Shown here: positions 17,206 through 27,086 of the stretch, one piece after another
How the letters are laid out: each line of letters starts with the position of its first letter
Position numbering within the stretch: position 1 is the first letter of the stretch
NCBI GenBank assembly: GCA_946407195.1
Contig: CAMJNC010000005.1
Span: 1 to 41,458 of the forward strand
Direction of reading: 5' to 3'
DNA: 41,458 nucleotides
Source of the DNA: an uncultured Treponema sp.
GTDB taxonomy: Bacteria; Spirochaetota; Spirochaetia; Treponematales; Treponemataceae
Notes under the pieces: generated by a model
Databases searched by the model: none
The model's input: only the letters and a program-made list of their open reading frames with translations
What the model was told of the DNA's origin: nothing
Program-made: the position numbers and the translations under genes

Positions 17206-19068
17206 CTATTCAAGCTTTGATTTTGCATTTTCCAGCCCTTTAAGAGCAGTTTTGTTTTTAGGATCTTTTGCAAGAACGGCTCGATACTGAGCAGCCGCTG
17301 CAGAATAATTCTTTTCGATCATAAGAATATTAGCGGTATTATTCATAGCAGAAACTGTTGAAAGCTTCTGGAATTCTCTTTTTGCTTCTGAATAACGGCC
17401 GGCACGAACAAGTGCTACTCCAAGTTTATTTGTATTTCCGGCAGCACGTTCACGGGCAATTACTTTGTCAATATCAGACTCAATATAACTTTGAATTGCT
17501 GCTTTAAGATTTTTTTCAAGCTGCTCCTGCTTTGGAAGAAGAACATTAGAACTGTTACTGTAAGCTACCGGTTTATATACAGCCCAGGCATCACTTGTAT
17601 CTATAAACTCATAACAATTTTCATCTTCACCATAGCATTTAGCAAGAGCCTTTGCCCCCGCCCTGTAACTTGCCGTAAAACCTTTTTCCAGCTGAGCCAT
17701 AGAAAGCGCAATATAAACGTCATTTGCTTCTTCATCAATCAAAAGACCATTTGTTGAAGCAAAATGATTTAGTGCCTGACCGGCAGGAATATTAAGTCTT
17801 ACAAGAACAAGAAAATCATTATCAACAGGAATATAACCTGTTGGAACATTTACAGTCTGAAGACATGAGCATAAGAGAATACCAAGTTCTTCATAATCAC
17901 CTGTCAGATACTGCAAAGTTTGAAGCGGAAATTGAATTGAATCAAGATCAAGACTGTAATGATATTCCTGATATGGAGAAGAAGCATCTGTTTCATGGCT
18001 TATTCCAATAAGGCGGAGACCTTCTACCATACCAGCGGCGTACTGAATATTTGCATTCATACCGGTATAAAGATTATTTCGTGTAATACCTGCAACCTGC
18101 TTTGCAAAAGTTGCAATTTCCTGACAGTCTGGAGAAATAAAGGAAGCAAGAGCTGAATTATCTCCCCAGGTAAATGCATTGCGGTTATTAACGGAAATGA
18201 TGACGGATTCAACCGCAGTCATTTTTTTGCCAAGAAACTCGTATTCAATAACAACTTCGCCACTGATTTTTCCATCTTCAGTAAACTTTAAGATTTCATC
18301 TGAAAAATCTGCACAAAGAGGGAAAGACATTTTTGAATGCCGGTTAATTCTTGAAACAGAACCGCAAAGTTTTGCACCCGAGGTATAACGGCCCGCACGG
18401 AAGCTGATATTTACATTACGAAGCTCTGCTCCATCGTTATTTGTAATGATTATTGTACCAAAAGGTTCGTTCTGATATACAGCAGTATAAACAGGATAAA
18501 CAACATTGTCCTGGACAACACGCACATTGACTGCAGACCCCCCGGTATCATTACCTACACTACCGCTAAAACGCAACGAAGCTCCTGCAAAGGGTCCAGA
18601 CAGAAAACTTTTACTCAGGCTTGAATTATAGCTTGCATAACCACCAATTGCATTAACAGAAAAAGCAGAATTTACTCTGAAGCCAATTTCACCAAAGGCA
18701 CGGTAATAAATTGCGGAAAAATTGTCATAATTTTGAGAATTGTAACTTACAAAGCCGGCAGCTCCACCAAGTCCCAGATAAAGTCGCGAAAGTGGATAAT
18801 AGTAGACTCCAAGATTCAGGCCGCCAAACATAGAGTTGAGGGTAACGTTGTCTCCAGATGGCTTTTCATATAAATAGCCGCCTTCTGCTCCAACTGTTAC
18901 AAGATTAAATAAATCTATTCCGCCTGAAAGAGCAGCTCCCGGTGCCATCTGCATATATTCCTGTATAGGAAATACGACCATTGGTTCAAGTTTGAATACA
19001 TAATCCAGCCCAAAAACCGAATGAACACCAAGAGCTATAAAAGCGGCAAATGCTATAATTTTTTTCAT
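17206..19068 (-). CDS. Paralog of the adjacent exported protein with degenerate transglutaminase-like domain and C-terminal TPRs
   Basis: Same layout (FPLQTLQYLTGDYEELGILLCSCLQTVNVPTGYIPVDNDFLVLVRL) but Cys and His replaced; ends in TPR repeats (NTANILMIEKNYSAAAAQYRAVLAKDPKNKTALKGLENA). Confidence 0.75.
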   Translation of the reverse strand: MKKIIAFAAFIALGVHSVFGLDYVFKLEPMVVFPIQEYMQMAPGAALSGGIDLFNLVTVGAEGGYLYEKPSGDNVTLNSMFGGLNLGVYYYPLSRLYLGLGGAAGFVSYNSQNYDNFSAIYYRAFGEIGFRVNSAFSVNAIGGYASYNSSLSKSFLSGPFAGASLRFSGSVGNDTGGSAVNVRVVQDNVVYPVYTAVYQNEPFGTIIITNNDGAELRNVNISFRAGRYTSGAKLCGSVSRINRHSKMSFPLCADFSDEILKFTEDGKISGEVVIEYEFLGKKMTAVESVIISVNNRNAFTWGDNSALASFISPDCQEIATFAKQVAGITRNNLYTGMNANIQYAAGMVEGLRLIGISHETDASSPYQEYHYSLDLDSIQFPLQTLQYLTGDYEELGILLCSCLQTVNVPTGYIPVDNDFLVLVRLNIPAGQALNHFASTNGLLIDEEANDVYIALSMAQLEKGFTASYRAGAKALAKCYGEDENCYEFIDTSDAWAVYKPVAYSNSSNVLLPKQEQLEKNLKAAIQSYIESDIDKVIARERAAGNTNKLGVALVRAGRYSEAKREFQKLSTVSAMNNTANILMIEKNYSAAAAQYRAVLAKDPKNKTALKGLENAKSKLE

Positions 19069-19164
19069 TAGAACTCTTTCCCTATAACTAATAAAAAAAT
19101 TATAACACGGATATATGGATTTGTCATTAATTAGCTGATTTATACAATCAGCTGATTATAATAA

Positions 19165-21393
19165 CTATCCTCTGTAAAAATTGATAAGACATCCGGCTAA
19201 GATAATTTTTCTTTCGTCATCTGTGAGGTCACCGGTAGAAAGCTCAAACTCGTTTACTGTGCCGTCTGCCTTAACTGCATATGCTTTTACACTTGGAAGC
19301 TTTTCACTTACCATCTTCTTTACATCCGGGATAAATACATAGTCGCCGTTTGCAAATGGAAGATTCTTGTCTCCATCCTTATAGAGGAATGGGAGCATAC
19401 CCCAGTTGATGAGGTTCGAGCGGTAACGCTTTGTAGCATATTCGTTTGCAATATTTGCCCAGCCACCAAGAACCTTCTGACAGCTTGCAGCCTGTTCACG
19501 AGCCGATCCATCACCAGGCTTTACAGCGAAGATTGATGAACCAAGACCTGCTGCTTCTGCGCGAGCACCAAAGCCTGCAGAGAACTTGTCGAGTGCGGCA
19601 GCCGCAGTCTTAACTTCAGCCTTAATCTCACCTGCTCCATCACGAACTGCCTTAGCGCGGCCAACGTATGCAGGGTCGCGGCGGCTCAATGTGAACTCAG
19701 CCAATCCGAGTGGATTTGAACGGAACGATGAAGTTTCTCCAGATGGAATAAGTTCATCAGTTGTTGTTACAGGATCGTGAATCTCAGAAACAATCTTGAT
19801 GAGAAGGTCATCAGAAAGTGGCTTCATGCTTGGCCAGTCTTTAATGTTTGGACCAAACTGAATCTCAACTTCAGGATGAGCAACACCTTTAGAATCATAT
19901 ACGCGTTTTTCGTAAATTGCTTTGTCAAAGAAATATTTCTTTCCGCTGAACTCTGTGTCGAATTCTGTAGCAGCTGTAAGGAAGCCCTTGTTTGCTGCAG
20001 TAGCGGCAATAGAACGAGCATCCATAAGAGCAACAGAAGAAAGCTGACCGTTTTGAATCTTAGAACCTTCGCGGTTAGGGAAGTTACGAGTTGAATGGCG
20101 GATAGAGAATGCACCGTTAGCAGGAGTATCACCTGCACCAAAACATGGACCACAGAAGGCAGTCTTAACAACAGCACCTGCATCAATCAAAGCACCAAAG
20201 GCACCGTTCTTCATAAGCTCCATATAAACTGGCATAGAAGCTGGATATACGCTCAATACGAACTTGCCGTTTCCGCTGTCCTTACCCTTAAGAATATCAG
20301 CTGCAGCACAGATGTTTTCAAAACCACCACCAGCACAACCAGCGATGATACCCTGATCAACATAAAGCTTGCCGTCAATAATCTTGTTATGAAGATTGAA
20401 ATCAACCTTATCACCAAAGCTTACCTTTGCGCGCTTTTCTGCATCAGTCAAAACATCATCAAGATTCTTATTAACTTCTTCGATTGTATAAGCACATGAA
20501 GGGTGGAATGGCATAGCAATCATAGGGCGGATTTCGCTCAAATTAATTTCGATTGCTCCATCGTAGTAAGCACCATTCTGTGGCTTGAGCTCCTTGTAAG
20601 CTCCAACACGGCCATGGATTGCATACCACTCTTCAACCTTGCCATCAGTTTCCCAAATAGAAGAAAGACAGGTTGTTTCAGTAGTCATTACATCAACGCC
20701 GATACGGAAATCAGCAGAAAGATTTGCAACACCTGGTCCAATAAATTCCATTACCTTGTTCTTAACAAAGCCGCTTGCAAATACTTCTTTAATGATTGCA
20801 AGAGCAACGTCCTGAGGACCAACTCCAGGAACAGGAGCGCCAGTAAGGTAAATTGCAACAACGCCAGGATAGTTTACATCATAAGTTTTTCCGAGGAGCT
20901 GTTTTGCGAGCTCTCCACCACCCTCACCAATTGCCATAGTACCGAGGGCACCGTAACGTGTGTGGCTGTCTGAACCAAGAATCATTGCACCACATTCAGC
21001 AAGCATTTCGCGTGCATACTGGTGAATAACAGCCTGGTGTGGAGGAACATAAACTCCACCGTATTTCTGAGCACAGGTCAAACCGAACATGTGGTCATCG
21101 TCATTAATAGTTCCACCAACAGCACAAAGTGAGTTGTGGCAGTTTGTCAAAACATAAGGGATAGGGAACTTTTCAAGTCCAGATGCACGTGCAGTCTGAA
21201 TAATTCCAACGTAAGTAATATCGTGTGATGTGATTTTGTCAAACTTGATTTTAAGCTTGCTTTCATCGCCGCTTGTATTGTGTTTCTGTAAAATTGAATA
21301 AGCGATAGTTTTTTTTGCACCGTCGGCATTTGCAGCAGCCGCAGCGCTAATCTTTCCGTTTTCGTAAATTGCACCAGTTTGCCAGAGTTTCAT
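19165..21393 (-). CDS. Aconitase-superfamily hydratase
   Basis: [52 protein letters not shown] (two cluster Cys), [12 protein letters not shown] (third Cys), [11 protein letters not shown]. Confidence 0.88.
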   Translation of the reverse strand: MKLWQTGAIYENGKISAAAAANADGAKKTIAYSILQKHNTSGDESKLKIKFDKITSHDITYVGIIQTARASGLEKFPIPYVLTNCHNSLCAVGGTINDDDHMFGLTCAQKYGGVYVPPHQAVIHQYAREMLAECGAMILGSDSHTRYGALGTMAIGEGGGELAKQLLGKTYDVNYPGVVAIYLTGAPVPGVGPQDVALAIIKEVFASGFVKNKVMEFIGPGVANLSADFRIGVDVMTTETTCLSSIWETDGKVEEWYAIHGRVGAYKELKPQNGAYYDGAIEINLSEIRPMIAMPFHPSCAYTIEEVNKNLDDVLTDAEKRAKVSFGDKVDFNLHNKIIDGKLYVDQGIIAGCAGGGFENICAAADILKGKDSGNGKFVLSVYPASMPVYMELMKNGAFGALIDAGAVVKTAFCGPCFGAGDTPANGAFSIRHSTRNFPNREGSKIQNGQLSSVALMDARSIAATAANKGFLTAATEFDTEFSGKKYFFDKAIYEKRVYDSKGVAHPEVEIQFGPNIKDWPSMKPLSDDLLIKIVSEIHDPVTTTDELIPSGETSSFRSNPLGLAEFTLSRRDPAYVGRAKAVRDGAGEIKAEVKTAAAALDKFSAGFGARAEAAGLGSSIFAVKPGDGSAREQAASCQKVLGGWANIANEYATKRYRSNLINWGMLPFLYKDGDKNLPFANGDYVFIPDVKKMVSEKLPSVKAYAVKADGTVNEFELSTGDLTDDERKIILAGCLINFYRG

Positions 21394-21452
21394 TATGATT
21401 TCCTTGTTATTTAGAATAGAAACATAATATCATTTTTCCCGGTATCAAGCAA

Positions 21453-22256
21453 TTAGTTCATAAGTTTGCGGAGCTTTCCCGCATTCCTTGCCCCGCTCCC
21501 GTTCGGGTGATTATTAAAAAAGACAACAGGCCTTCTTCCAGTCATAACTGCACTCTTAATTACCGGAACAAATTCCGAAAGTTCGCTGTCACTGTAGTCG
21601 TAGTTATAACGTGAGCTTCCGTTTGGGGCATCAGTCTTGGCATACCATGCCTCTGCATTTCTTCCATGCAGTCGGATATAAGCAAGTGGGCCTATAAACG
21701 GAGCATTTATAGTTTTTCCATCCGGTAAGGCTTTTAATTGCGGCATATCACAAAAGCAAAGACTCGCATCCCTCTTCTGCAAGCCCTCCAGAACAGACTC
21801 TTTTATCCATTCTACATGGCGAAACTCTATTACTACAGGAAGCCCCTTAAAACAGCTGATTAATTTTGCCAGATATATTCTGTTTTCATCTGTGTAATGA
21901 AAGCTCTGCGGAAACTGAAAGAGCACGGCACAAAGACTGTCTTTTTCTGCAAGAGGTGAAACGGCATTTATAAACTCGTCTGCCGCAGATTGCCAGCTGC
22001 AGTCTATTTCGTGGGTGAGAAGCCTGTTGGCCTTTATACTGAACTGGAGCTTTCCATCGCTTCGTTCATAAAACGACATAAGACGTTCTTCCGTCGGCAT
22101 ATTGTAAAAGGTATTGTTTAATTCAAGCGCATTAAACTGATTTGCATAGTATGCGAGAAAATCCTTTCGTTTTAAATCCTCGGGGTAAAACACCCCCTTC
22201 CATTCCGGATAGTCGTAACCGCTGGTTCCAATGAGGATATCATTCGTAGTCATCAT
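21453..22256 (-). CDS. DUF72 (YecE-like) family protein
   Basis: ILIGTSGYDYPEWKGVFYPEDLKRKDFLAYYANQFNALELNNTFYNMPTEE...FSIKANRLLTH... is characteristic of DUF72. Confidence 0.92.
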   Translation of the reverse strand: MMTTNDILIGTSGYDYPEWKGVFYPEDLKRKDFLAYYANQFNALELNNTFYNMPTEERLMSFYERSDGKLQFSIKANRLLTHEIDCSWQSAADEFINAVSPLAEKDSLCAVLFQFPQSFHYTDENRIYLAKLISCFKGLPVVIEFRHVEWIKESVLEGLQKRDASLCFCDMPQLKALPDGKTINAPFIGPLAYIRLHGRNAEAWYAKTDAPNGSSRYNYDYSDSELSEFVPVIKSAVMTGRRPVVFFNNHPNGSGARNAGKLRKLMN

Positions 22257-22677
22257 AATTTTTATTGATATTCAGCTTTTTCGTATCGGTTCTTTTTGAA
22301 TGTGGTTTTGGTCCATTTTTACCGCCACCGTTTTTACCTTCCAGAGCCTTTTTTACATCACCGTTTGTAAGCACACTCATAGATTTTTCACTGGCAAGGC
22401 GTCGCTTTCTGGCATCACCTTCCAGTCCGGCAGCAGCATCAGCCTGTTTAATAAGAATATCGTTTGCAGAATTGAGATGAAGCGCAAAATGTAATCCGTT
22501 ATTTTCTTCTATATAATTTATTGCAGCTTCAATATCTGTAAATACAAGACCAGCCTTCTGCTTGCCCTGCAGTTTTATATTTTCCCTGATTTTCTTTGCG
22601 GCAACAGCCTCTGTAATCAATGACTTTTCCGAAAGCTGTACAAGCGCATTTGCAATTTCCTGTTGTATCTGATTCAT
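22240..22677 (-). CDS. Hypothetical protein, 145 aa, basic C-terminus
   Basis: Good promoter, 17-nt overlap with the downstream DUF72 gene; no family recognised. Confidence 0.7.
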   Translation of the reverse strand: MNQIQQEIANALVQLSEKSLITEAVAAKKIRENIKLQGKQKAGLVFTDIEAAINYIEENNGLHFALHLNSANDILIKQADAAAGLEGDARKRRLASEKSMSVLTNGDVKKALEGKNGGGKNGPKPHSKRTDTKKLNINKNYDDYE

Positions 22678-22684
22678 ATCTTGG

Positions 22685-22714
22685 ATTATAGCACGAAATG
22701 CATTATCATGTTAA
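22685..22714 (-). promoter_or_regulatory. Promoter of gene 22240-22677, near-leaderless
   Basis: Minus strand TTAACA - 18 nt - TATAAT - 7 nt - ATG; no clear SD. Confidence 0.6.
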
Positions 22715-22741
22715 AACAATATTTTTATACGAGCACAATTC

Positions 22742-25126
22742 ATGACATTAAAAGATTTGCAGATTGGACAATCAGGAAGTGTTTCTAAAGTTGGCGGAAA
22801 CGGAGAGCTTCGCCAGCATTTTCTTGATATGGGTATAATTCCCGGCACAGTTATTACAAAAATCAAAACAGCACCAATGGGAGATCCTGTTGAATTTGAT
22901 ATAAGCGGCTATGAGCTTACAATGCGACTGGATGATGCGGCTAAGATTGAGGTGGAGACAGAAAATACGGTGCTTGAGTGCCCGTCAGGGCATATCGAAA
23001 GCACCACGAACTCGAAAAATCTGATTTCGATACGCCGTTCCGGCTACTCAATCAGCGGTGGCAAAGCAACCGAACACCCTGGTCTTGGTGAAGGCGGTCG
23101 TTTCCACGCTAAGGACGATGGAAATCCGCTTCCGTCAGGCACTACTCTTACCTACGCACTGGTAGGAAACCAGAACTGCGGAAAGACTACCCTTTTTAAT
23201 CAGCTTACGGGTTCAAATCAGCATGTTGGAAATTTCCCAGGCGTAACTGTAGACCGCAAGGACGGAGAAATCCGCGGCCAGTCAAACACACTTGTAACTG
23301 ATTTACCGGGCATTTATTCCATGTCGCCCTACACCAGCGAAGAAATCATTTCGCGTAATTTTGTACTTAACGAAAAACCGCGCGGAATTATTAATATAGT
23401 AGATGCAACAAACATTGAGCGAAACCTTTACCTTACAATGCAGCTTCTGGAAATGGATGTCCCAATGGTTATTGCCCTGAACATGATGGATGAGGTAACA
23501 GGAAACGGAGGCTCTATTGATGTAAACAAAATGGAAGAGCTGCTTGGAGTTCCTGTTATTCCGATTTCTGCTGCAAAAAATCAGGGTGTTGATGAGCTTA
23601 TAAAGCATGCCGTTCATGTTGCACACTTTCAGGAAAAGCCGCTCCGTCAGGATTTTTGTGACGAAAATACGGGAGGCGGTGCTGTTCACCGTGCCCTTCA
23701 TGCGGTAATTCATTTGATTCAGGATCATGCAGAAAAAGCAGGCATTCCGGTTCGATTTGCCGCAAGCAAACTGCTGGAAGGCGATAAACGAATTGTACAT
23801 CAGCTTGAGCTTGATTTAAACGAAAAAGAAACGCTTGAACACATTGCACTTCAAATGGAAAACGAGCGCGGCCTTGACCGAAGCGCAGCGCTTGCAGAAA
23901 TGCGTTATGCTTATATTAGAAATGTCTGCCGCCAGACTGTACACAAACCGCACGAAAGCCGCGAGCGTGTACGTTCCCAGAAAATTGATGCACTGCTTAC
24001 CGGTAAGTACACCGCCATTCCATTTTTTATTCTGATTATGGCAGGTGTTTTCTTTTTGACCTTTAATGTAATAGGAGCCTTTTTTCAGGGACTTCTTGAA
24101 AAAGGAATTGATGCGCTTACCGCTCTTGTTGATTCAGGTCTTAGCGCAATTGGTGTAAACGAGGTTTTACACGCTCTGATTATCGATGGTATTTTTGCAG
24201 GTGTTGGCAGCGTACTTTCGTTCCTGCCGGTAATTGTTACCCTGTTTTTATTTTTGTCGCTGCTTGAAGATTCAGGCTACATTGCACGAGTTGCCTTTGT
24301 AATGGATACACTTCTCCGAAAAATCGGTTTGTCCGGCCGAAGTATTGTTCCACTTTTGATTGGTTTTGGCTGTACTGTTCCTGCAGTTATGTCTACCCGT
24401 ATTCTTCCATCTGAACGCGACCGTAAAATGACAATCCTTCTAACCCCTTTTATGAGCTGTACCGCCAAGCTCCCGATTTACGCCTTCTTTACGGCTGCGT
24501 TCTTCCCCGGCCGCGGCGGCTTTATTATGACCGGGCTTTACGTGCTTGGTATTTTAGTAGGAATTCTCGCAGCCCTGCTTTACAGAAAAACTTTGTTTAA
24601 GGGAGAGCCGGTTCCGTTTGTTATGGAGCTTCCAAATTACAGACTCCCGAGCGTAAGAAATACAGCACAGCTCCTCTGGGAAAAAGCAAAGGATTTCTTA
24701 GAGCGTGCCTTTACAGTAATTTTCATAGCAACAATTGTAATATGGTTCCTACAGAGCTTTAGTCCGCAATTACAATTTATTGAAGATTCTTCTCAAAGTA
24801 TTCTTGCAAAGCTTGCGGGCTTACTCGAGCCTCTGTTCCGCCCGCTTGGTCTTGGCGACTGGAGAATCTGTACATCACTTATTTCCGGCGTTATGGCAAA
24901 GGAAAGCGTAGTTTCAACTATGGAAATTCTTTTTGCAGGTGGAATTACAAGTGCACTTACTGCAAAATCAGCTGCAAGCCTTCTGGTTTTCAGCCTGATT
25001 TATTCCCCTTGTATTGCCGCCATCGCCTCGGTAAAAAGAGAACTCGGAACAAAATGGGCAGTTGGAATGGTAATCTGGCAGTGCGTAGTAGCATGGCTTT
25101 GTGCATTTATTGTTCACTTAATTTAA
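22742..25126 (+). CDS. feoB: FeoA-FeoB fusion, ferrous iron transporter
   Basis: N-terminal FeoA domain (LRQHFLDMGIIPGTVITKIKTAPMGDPVEFDISGYELTMRLDDA), then GTPase YALVGNQNCGKTTLFNQLTGSNQHVGNFPGVTVDRKDG...DLPGIYS and FeoB membrane domains. Confidence 0.96.
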   Translation: MTLKDLQIGQSGSVSKVGGNGELRQHFLDMGIIPGTVITKIKTAPMGDPVEFDISGYELTMRLDDAAKIEVETENTVLECPSGHIESTTNSKNLISIRRSGYSISGGKATEHPGLGEGGRFHAKDDGNPLPSGTTLTYALVGNQNCGKTTLFNQLTGSNQHVGNFPGVTVDRKDGEIRGQSNTLVTDLPGIYSMSPYTSEEIISRNFVLNEKPRGIINIVDATNIERNLYLTMQLLEMDVPMVIALNMMDEVTGNGGSIDVNKMEELLGVPVIPISAAKNQGVDELIKHAVHVAHFQEKPLRQDFCDENTGGGAVHRALHAVIHLIQDHAEKAGIPVRFAASKLLEGDKRIVHQLELDLNEKETLEHIALQMENERGLDRSAALAEMRYAYIRNVCRQTVHKPHESRERVRSQKIDALLTGKYTAIPFFILIMAGVFFLTFNVIGAFFQGLLEKGIDALTALVDSGLSAIGVNEVLHALIIDGIFAGVGSVLSFLPVIVTLFLFLSLLEDSGYIARVAFVMDTLLRKIGLSGRSIVPLLIGFGCTVPAVMSTRILPSERDRKMTILLTPFMSCTAKLPIYAFFTAAFFPGRGGFIMTGLYVLGILVGILAALLYRKTLFKGEPVPFVMELPNYRLPSVRNTAQLLWEKAKDFLERAFTVIFIATIVIWFLQSFSPQLQFIEDSSQSILAKLAGLLEPLFRPLGLGDWRICTSLISGVMAKESVVSTMEILFAGGITSALTAKSAASLLVFSLIYSPCIAAIASVKRELGTKWAVGMVIWQCVVAWLCAFIVHLI

Positions 25127-25129
25127 GGC

Positions 25130-25158
25130 TTGATTTCCCATCAGTTATGGACCATAAT
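25130..25158 (+). promoter_or_regulatory. Rubrerythrin promoter with overlapping palindrome
   Basis: TTGATT - 17 nt - CATAAT; palindrome TTATGG-A-CCATAA (25145-25157) covers the spacer/-10 junction. Confidence 0.5.
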
Positions 25159-25188
25159 GTATGAAATATATTTTTTAGGAGCACTCAA

Positions 25189-25749
25189 ATGAGCAAATAC
25201 GCAGGAACACAGACAGAAAAAAACTTGCAGGCAGCTTTTGCCGGTGAATCACAGGCAAGAAACAAATACACATATTTTTCGGCAGTAGCAGAAAAAGAAG
25301 GACTTGGCAAAATTGCTGAAATCTTCAAGAAAACCGCCAGCAACGAGGAACAGCACGCTAAAATGTGGCTCACCGAACTCGGCGGAATCAACTCTACAAA
25401 AGAAAACCTCGCAGCAGCCGCAGACGGCGAAAACTACGAGTGGACAGATATGTATGTTGGCTTTGCAAAAACTGCAGAAGAAGAAGGCTTTGCAGAGCTC
25501 GCAGCAAAATTCCGCGCAGTAGCAGCAATCGAAAAACGCCACGAAGACCGCTACCGCTCACTTTTGAAGGACGAAGATTCAAAGGCAGAGCTCAAAAAGA
25601 GCAGCGTAAAGGTTTGGGAATGCCTTAAGTGCGGACACATCGTAACAGGAGAAAAGGCACCTGAATACTGCCCTACCTGTGGTGAATACAACCAGTATTT
25701 TGAGGTTCGCGAAGACAACTACGACCTTATTTTGACATGGGGACGCTAA
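25189..25749 (+). CDS. rbr: Rubrerythrin
   Basis: EESQARNKY-type region ([20 protein letters not shown]), second ExxH ([20 protein letters not shown]), rubredoxin-like [23 protein letters not shown]. Confidence 0.96.
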   Translation: MSKYAGTQTEKNLQAAFAGESQARNKYTYFSAVAEKEGLGKIAEIFKKTASNEEQHAKMWLTELGGINSTKENLAAAADGENYEWTDMYVGFAKTAEEEGFAELAAKFRAVAAIEKRHEDRYRSLLKDEDSKAELKKSSVKVWECLKCGHIVTGEKAPEYCPTCGEYNQYFEVREDNYDLILTWGR

Positions 25750-25781
25750 AATTCCCGGGACAAGCCCGAGAATGACACATA

Positions 25782-25812
25782 AAGCCTGGTCACAAATGAC
25801 CGGGCTTTTTTA
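25782..25812 (+). terminator. Rho-independent terminator after rubrerythrin
   Basis: AGCCTGGTCA-CAAA-TGACCGGGCT followed by TTTTTT. Confidence 0.85.
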
Positions 25813-25827
25813 TAACCGGATTTTTAA

Positions 25828-25856
25828 TTGCAACATACAAATTATTTCTATATAAT
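25828..25856 (+). promoter_or_regulatory. Promoter of isocitrate dehydrogenase gene, near-leaderless
   Basis: TTGCAA - 17 nt - TATAAT - 9 nt (actcttatt) - ATG; no SD. Confidence 0.7.
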
Positions 25857-25865
25857 ACTCTTATT

Positions 25866-27062
25866 ATGGCAAAGATTCAGATGAAAAATGCAATCGCCGA
25901 ACTCGACGGCGATGAAATGACAAGAGTTTTGTGGAAGGTTATCAAGGACGAGCTCCTTTTGCCTTATATCGATTTAAAAACTGAGTATTTTGATTTAGGT
26001 CTTAAGAGCCGCGACGACTCAAACGACAAAATTACTTACGATGCTGCTGCGGCAATTAAACGCCTTCATGTTGGTGTTAAGTGTGCTACTATTACTTCTA
26101 ATCAGGCACGCGTAGAAGAATATCACCTTAAGCAGCTCACTCCTAGCCCTAACGGAATTATCCGTGCAGAGCTTGACGGAACAGTTTTCCGCGAGCCGAT
26201 TTTTGTAAATAATATTCACGGAACTGTAAGCTGCTGGAAAAAGCCAATCGTTCTTGGTCGTCACGCTTATGGTGATGTTTATAAAAACTGCGAAATTAAA
26301 TGTCCTACTGCCGGCCGTGCAGAGCTTGTTTTCACAGGCATTGACGGCATGGAAATCCGCAAGACAATTATGGACATGAGTGGTCCTGGAATTATTCAGG
26401 GAATTCATAACCTCGATAAATCAATCGAAAACTTTGCACGCTGCTGCTTTACTTACGCCCTCGACAGAAAGGTAAGCGTATGGTTTGGTGCTAAGGATAC
26501 AATCAGCAAGACATACGACGGAAACTTCAAGGCAATTTTCCAGCGCATTTTTGATGAAGAATTCAAGGCTAAGTTTGAAAAAGCCGGAATCGAATATTTC
26601 TATACTTTGATTGATGATGCTGTAGCTCGTGTTATGAGAAGCGAAGGCGGATTCATGTGGGCAACAAAGAACTACGACGGTGATGTTATGTCAGACATGA
26701 TTGCTTCTGCCTGCGGTTCTCTTGCCATGATGACTTCTGTTCTTGTAAGCCCGGACGGAAACTTCGAATACGAAGCAAGCCACGGAACTGTTCAGAAGCA
26801 CTACTACCGCTACCTCAAGGGTGAAAAAACTTCTACAAACCCTGTAGCAACAATCTTTGCCTGGACAGGTGCTCTTGCAAAACGCGGCGAACTGGATGGA
26901 ACTCCAGAGCTTACTGAATTTGCAAAACGCCTTGAACGCGCTACCCTTCAGACAATTGAAGAAGGTTATATGACTGGTGACATTGCAAGAATCGCAGAAC
27001 CTGCTGCAAAGGAAGTTCTTGATTCATGGCAGTTTATCAGCGCTATTAAAGAAAGACTTTAA
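25866..27062 (+). CDS. icd: NADP-dependent isocitrate dehydrogenase
   Basis: AELDGDEMTRVLWKVIKDELLLPYIDLKTEYFDLGLKSRDDSNDKIT...VKCATITSNQARVEEY...NGIIRAELDGTVFREPI...ASHGTVQKHYYRYLKGEKTSTNPVATIFAW. Confidence 0.97.
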   Translation: MAKIQMKNAIAELDGDEMTRVLWKVIKDELLLPYIDLKTEYFDLGLKSRDDSNDKITYDAAAAIKRLHVGVKCATITSNQARVEEYHLKQLTPSPNGIIRAELDGTVFREPIFVNNIHGTVSCWKKPIVLGRHAYGDVYKNCEIKCPTAGRAELVFTGIDGMEIRKTIMDMSGPGIIQGIHNLDKSIENFARCCFTYALDRKVSVWFGAKDTISKTYDGNFKAIFQRIFDEEFKAKFEKAGIEYFYTLIDDAVARVMRSEGGFMWATKNYDGDVMSDMIASACGSLAMMTSVLVSPDGNFEYEASHGTVQKHYYRYLKGEKTSTNPVATIFAWTGALAKRGELDGTPELTEFAKRLERATLQTIEEGYMTGDIARIAEPAAKEVLDSWQFISAIKERL

Positions 27063-27086
27063 TTATTCACATAAGGAGTTTTCAAA

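Noticed and set aside
19586-20973. Several + strand ORFs antisense to the aconitase-family gene
   Set aside because: No recognisable domains, no SD or promoter, and the minus frame encodes a full-length conserved enzyme.
22691-22741. Possible Fur box in the feoB upstream region (GATAATGCATT on the minus strand)
   Set aside because: Only a partial match to the classical Fur consensus with no convincing second half-site; not reported as a feature.
25249-25628. Cys-rich and Arg-rich alternative-frame ORFs across rubrerythrin (25249-25542 -, 25365-25628 +, 25394-25582 -)
   Set aside because: They lie inside a clear rubrerythrin gene and have the low-complexity composition expected from shadow frames of GCA/GAA-rich codons.
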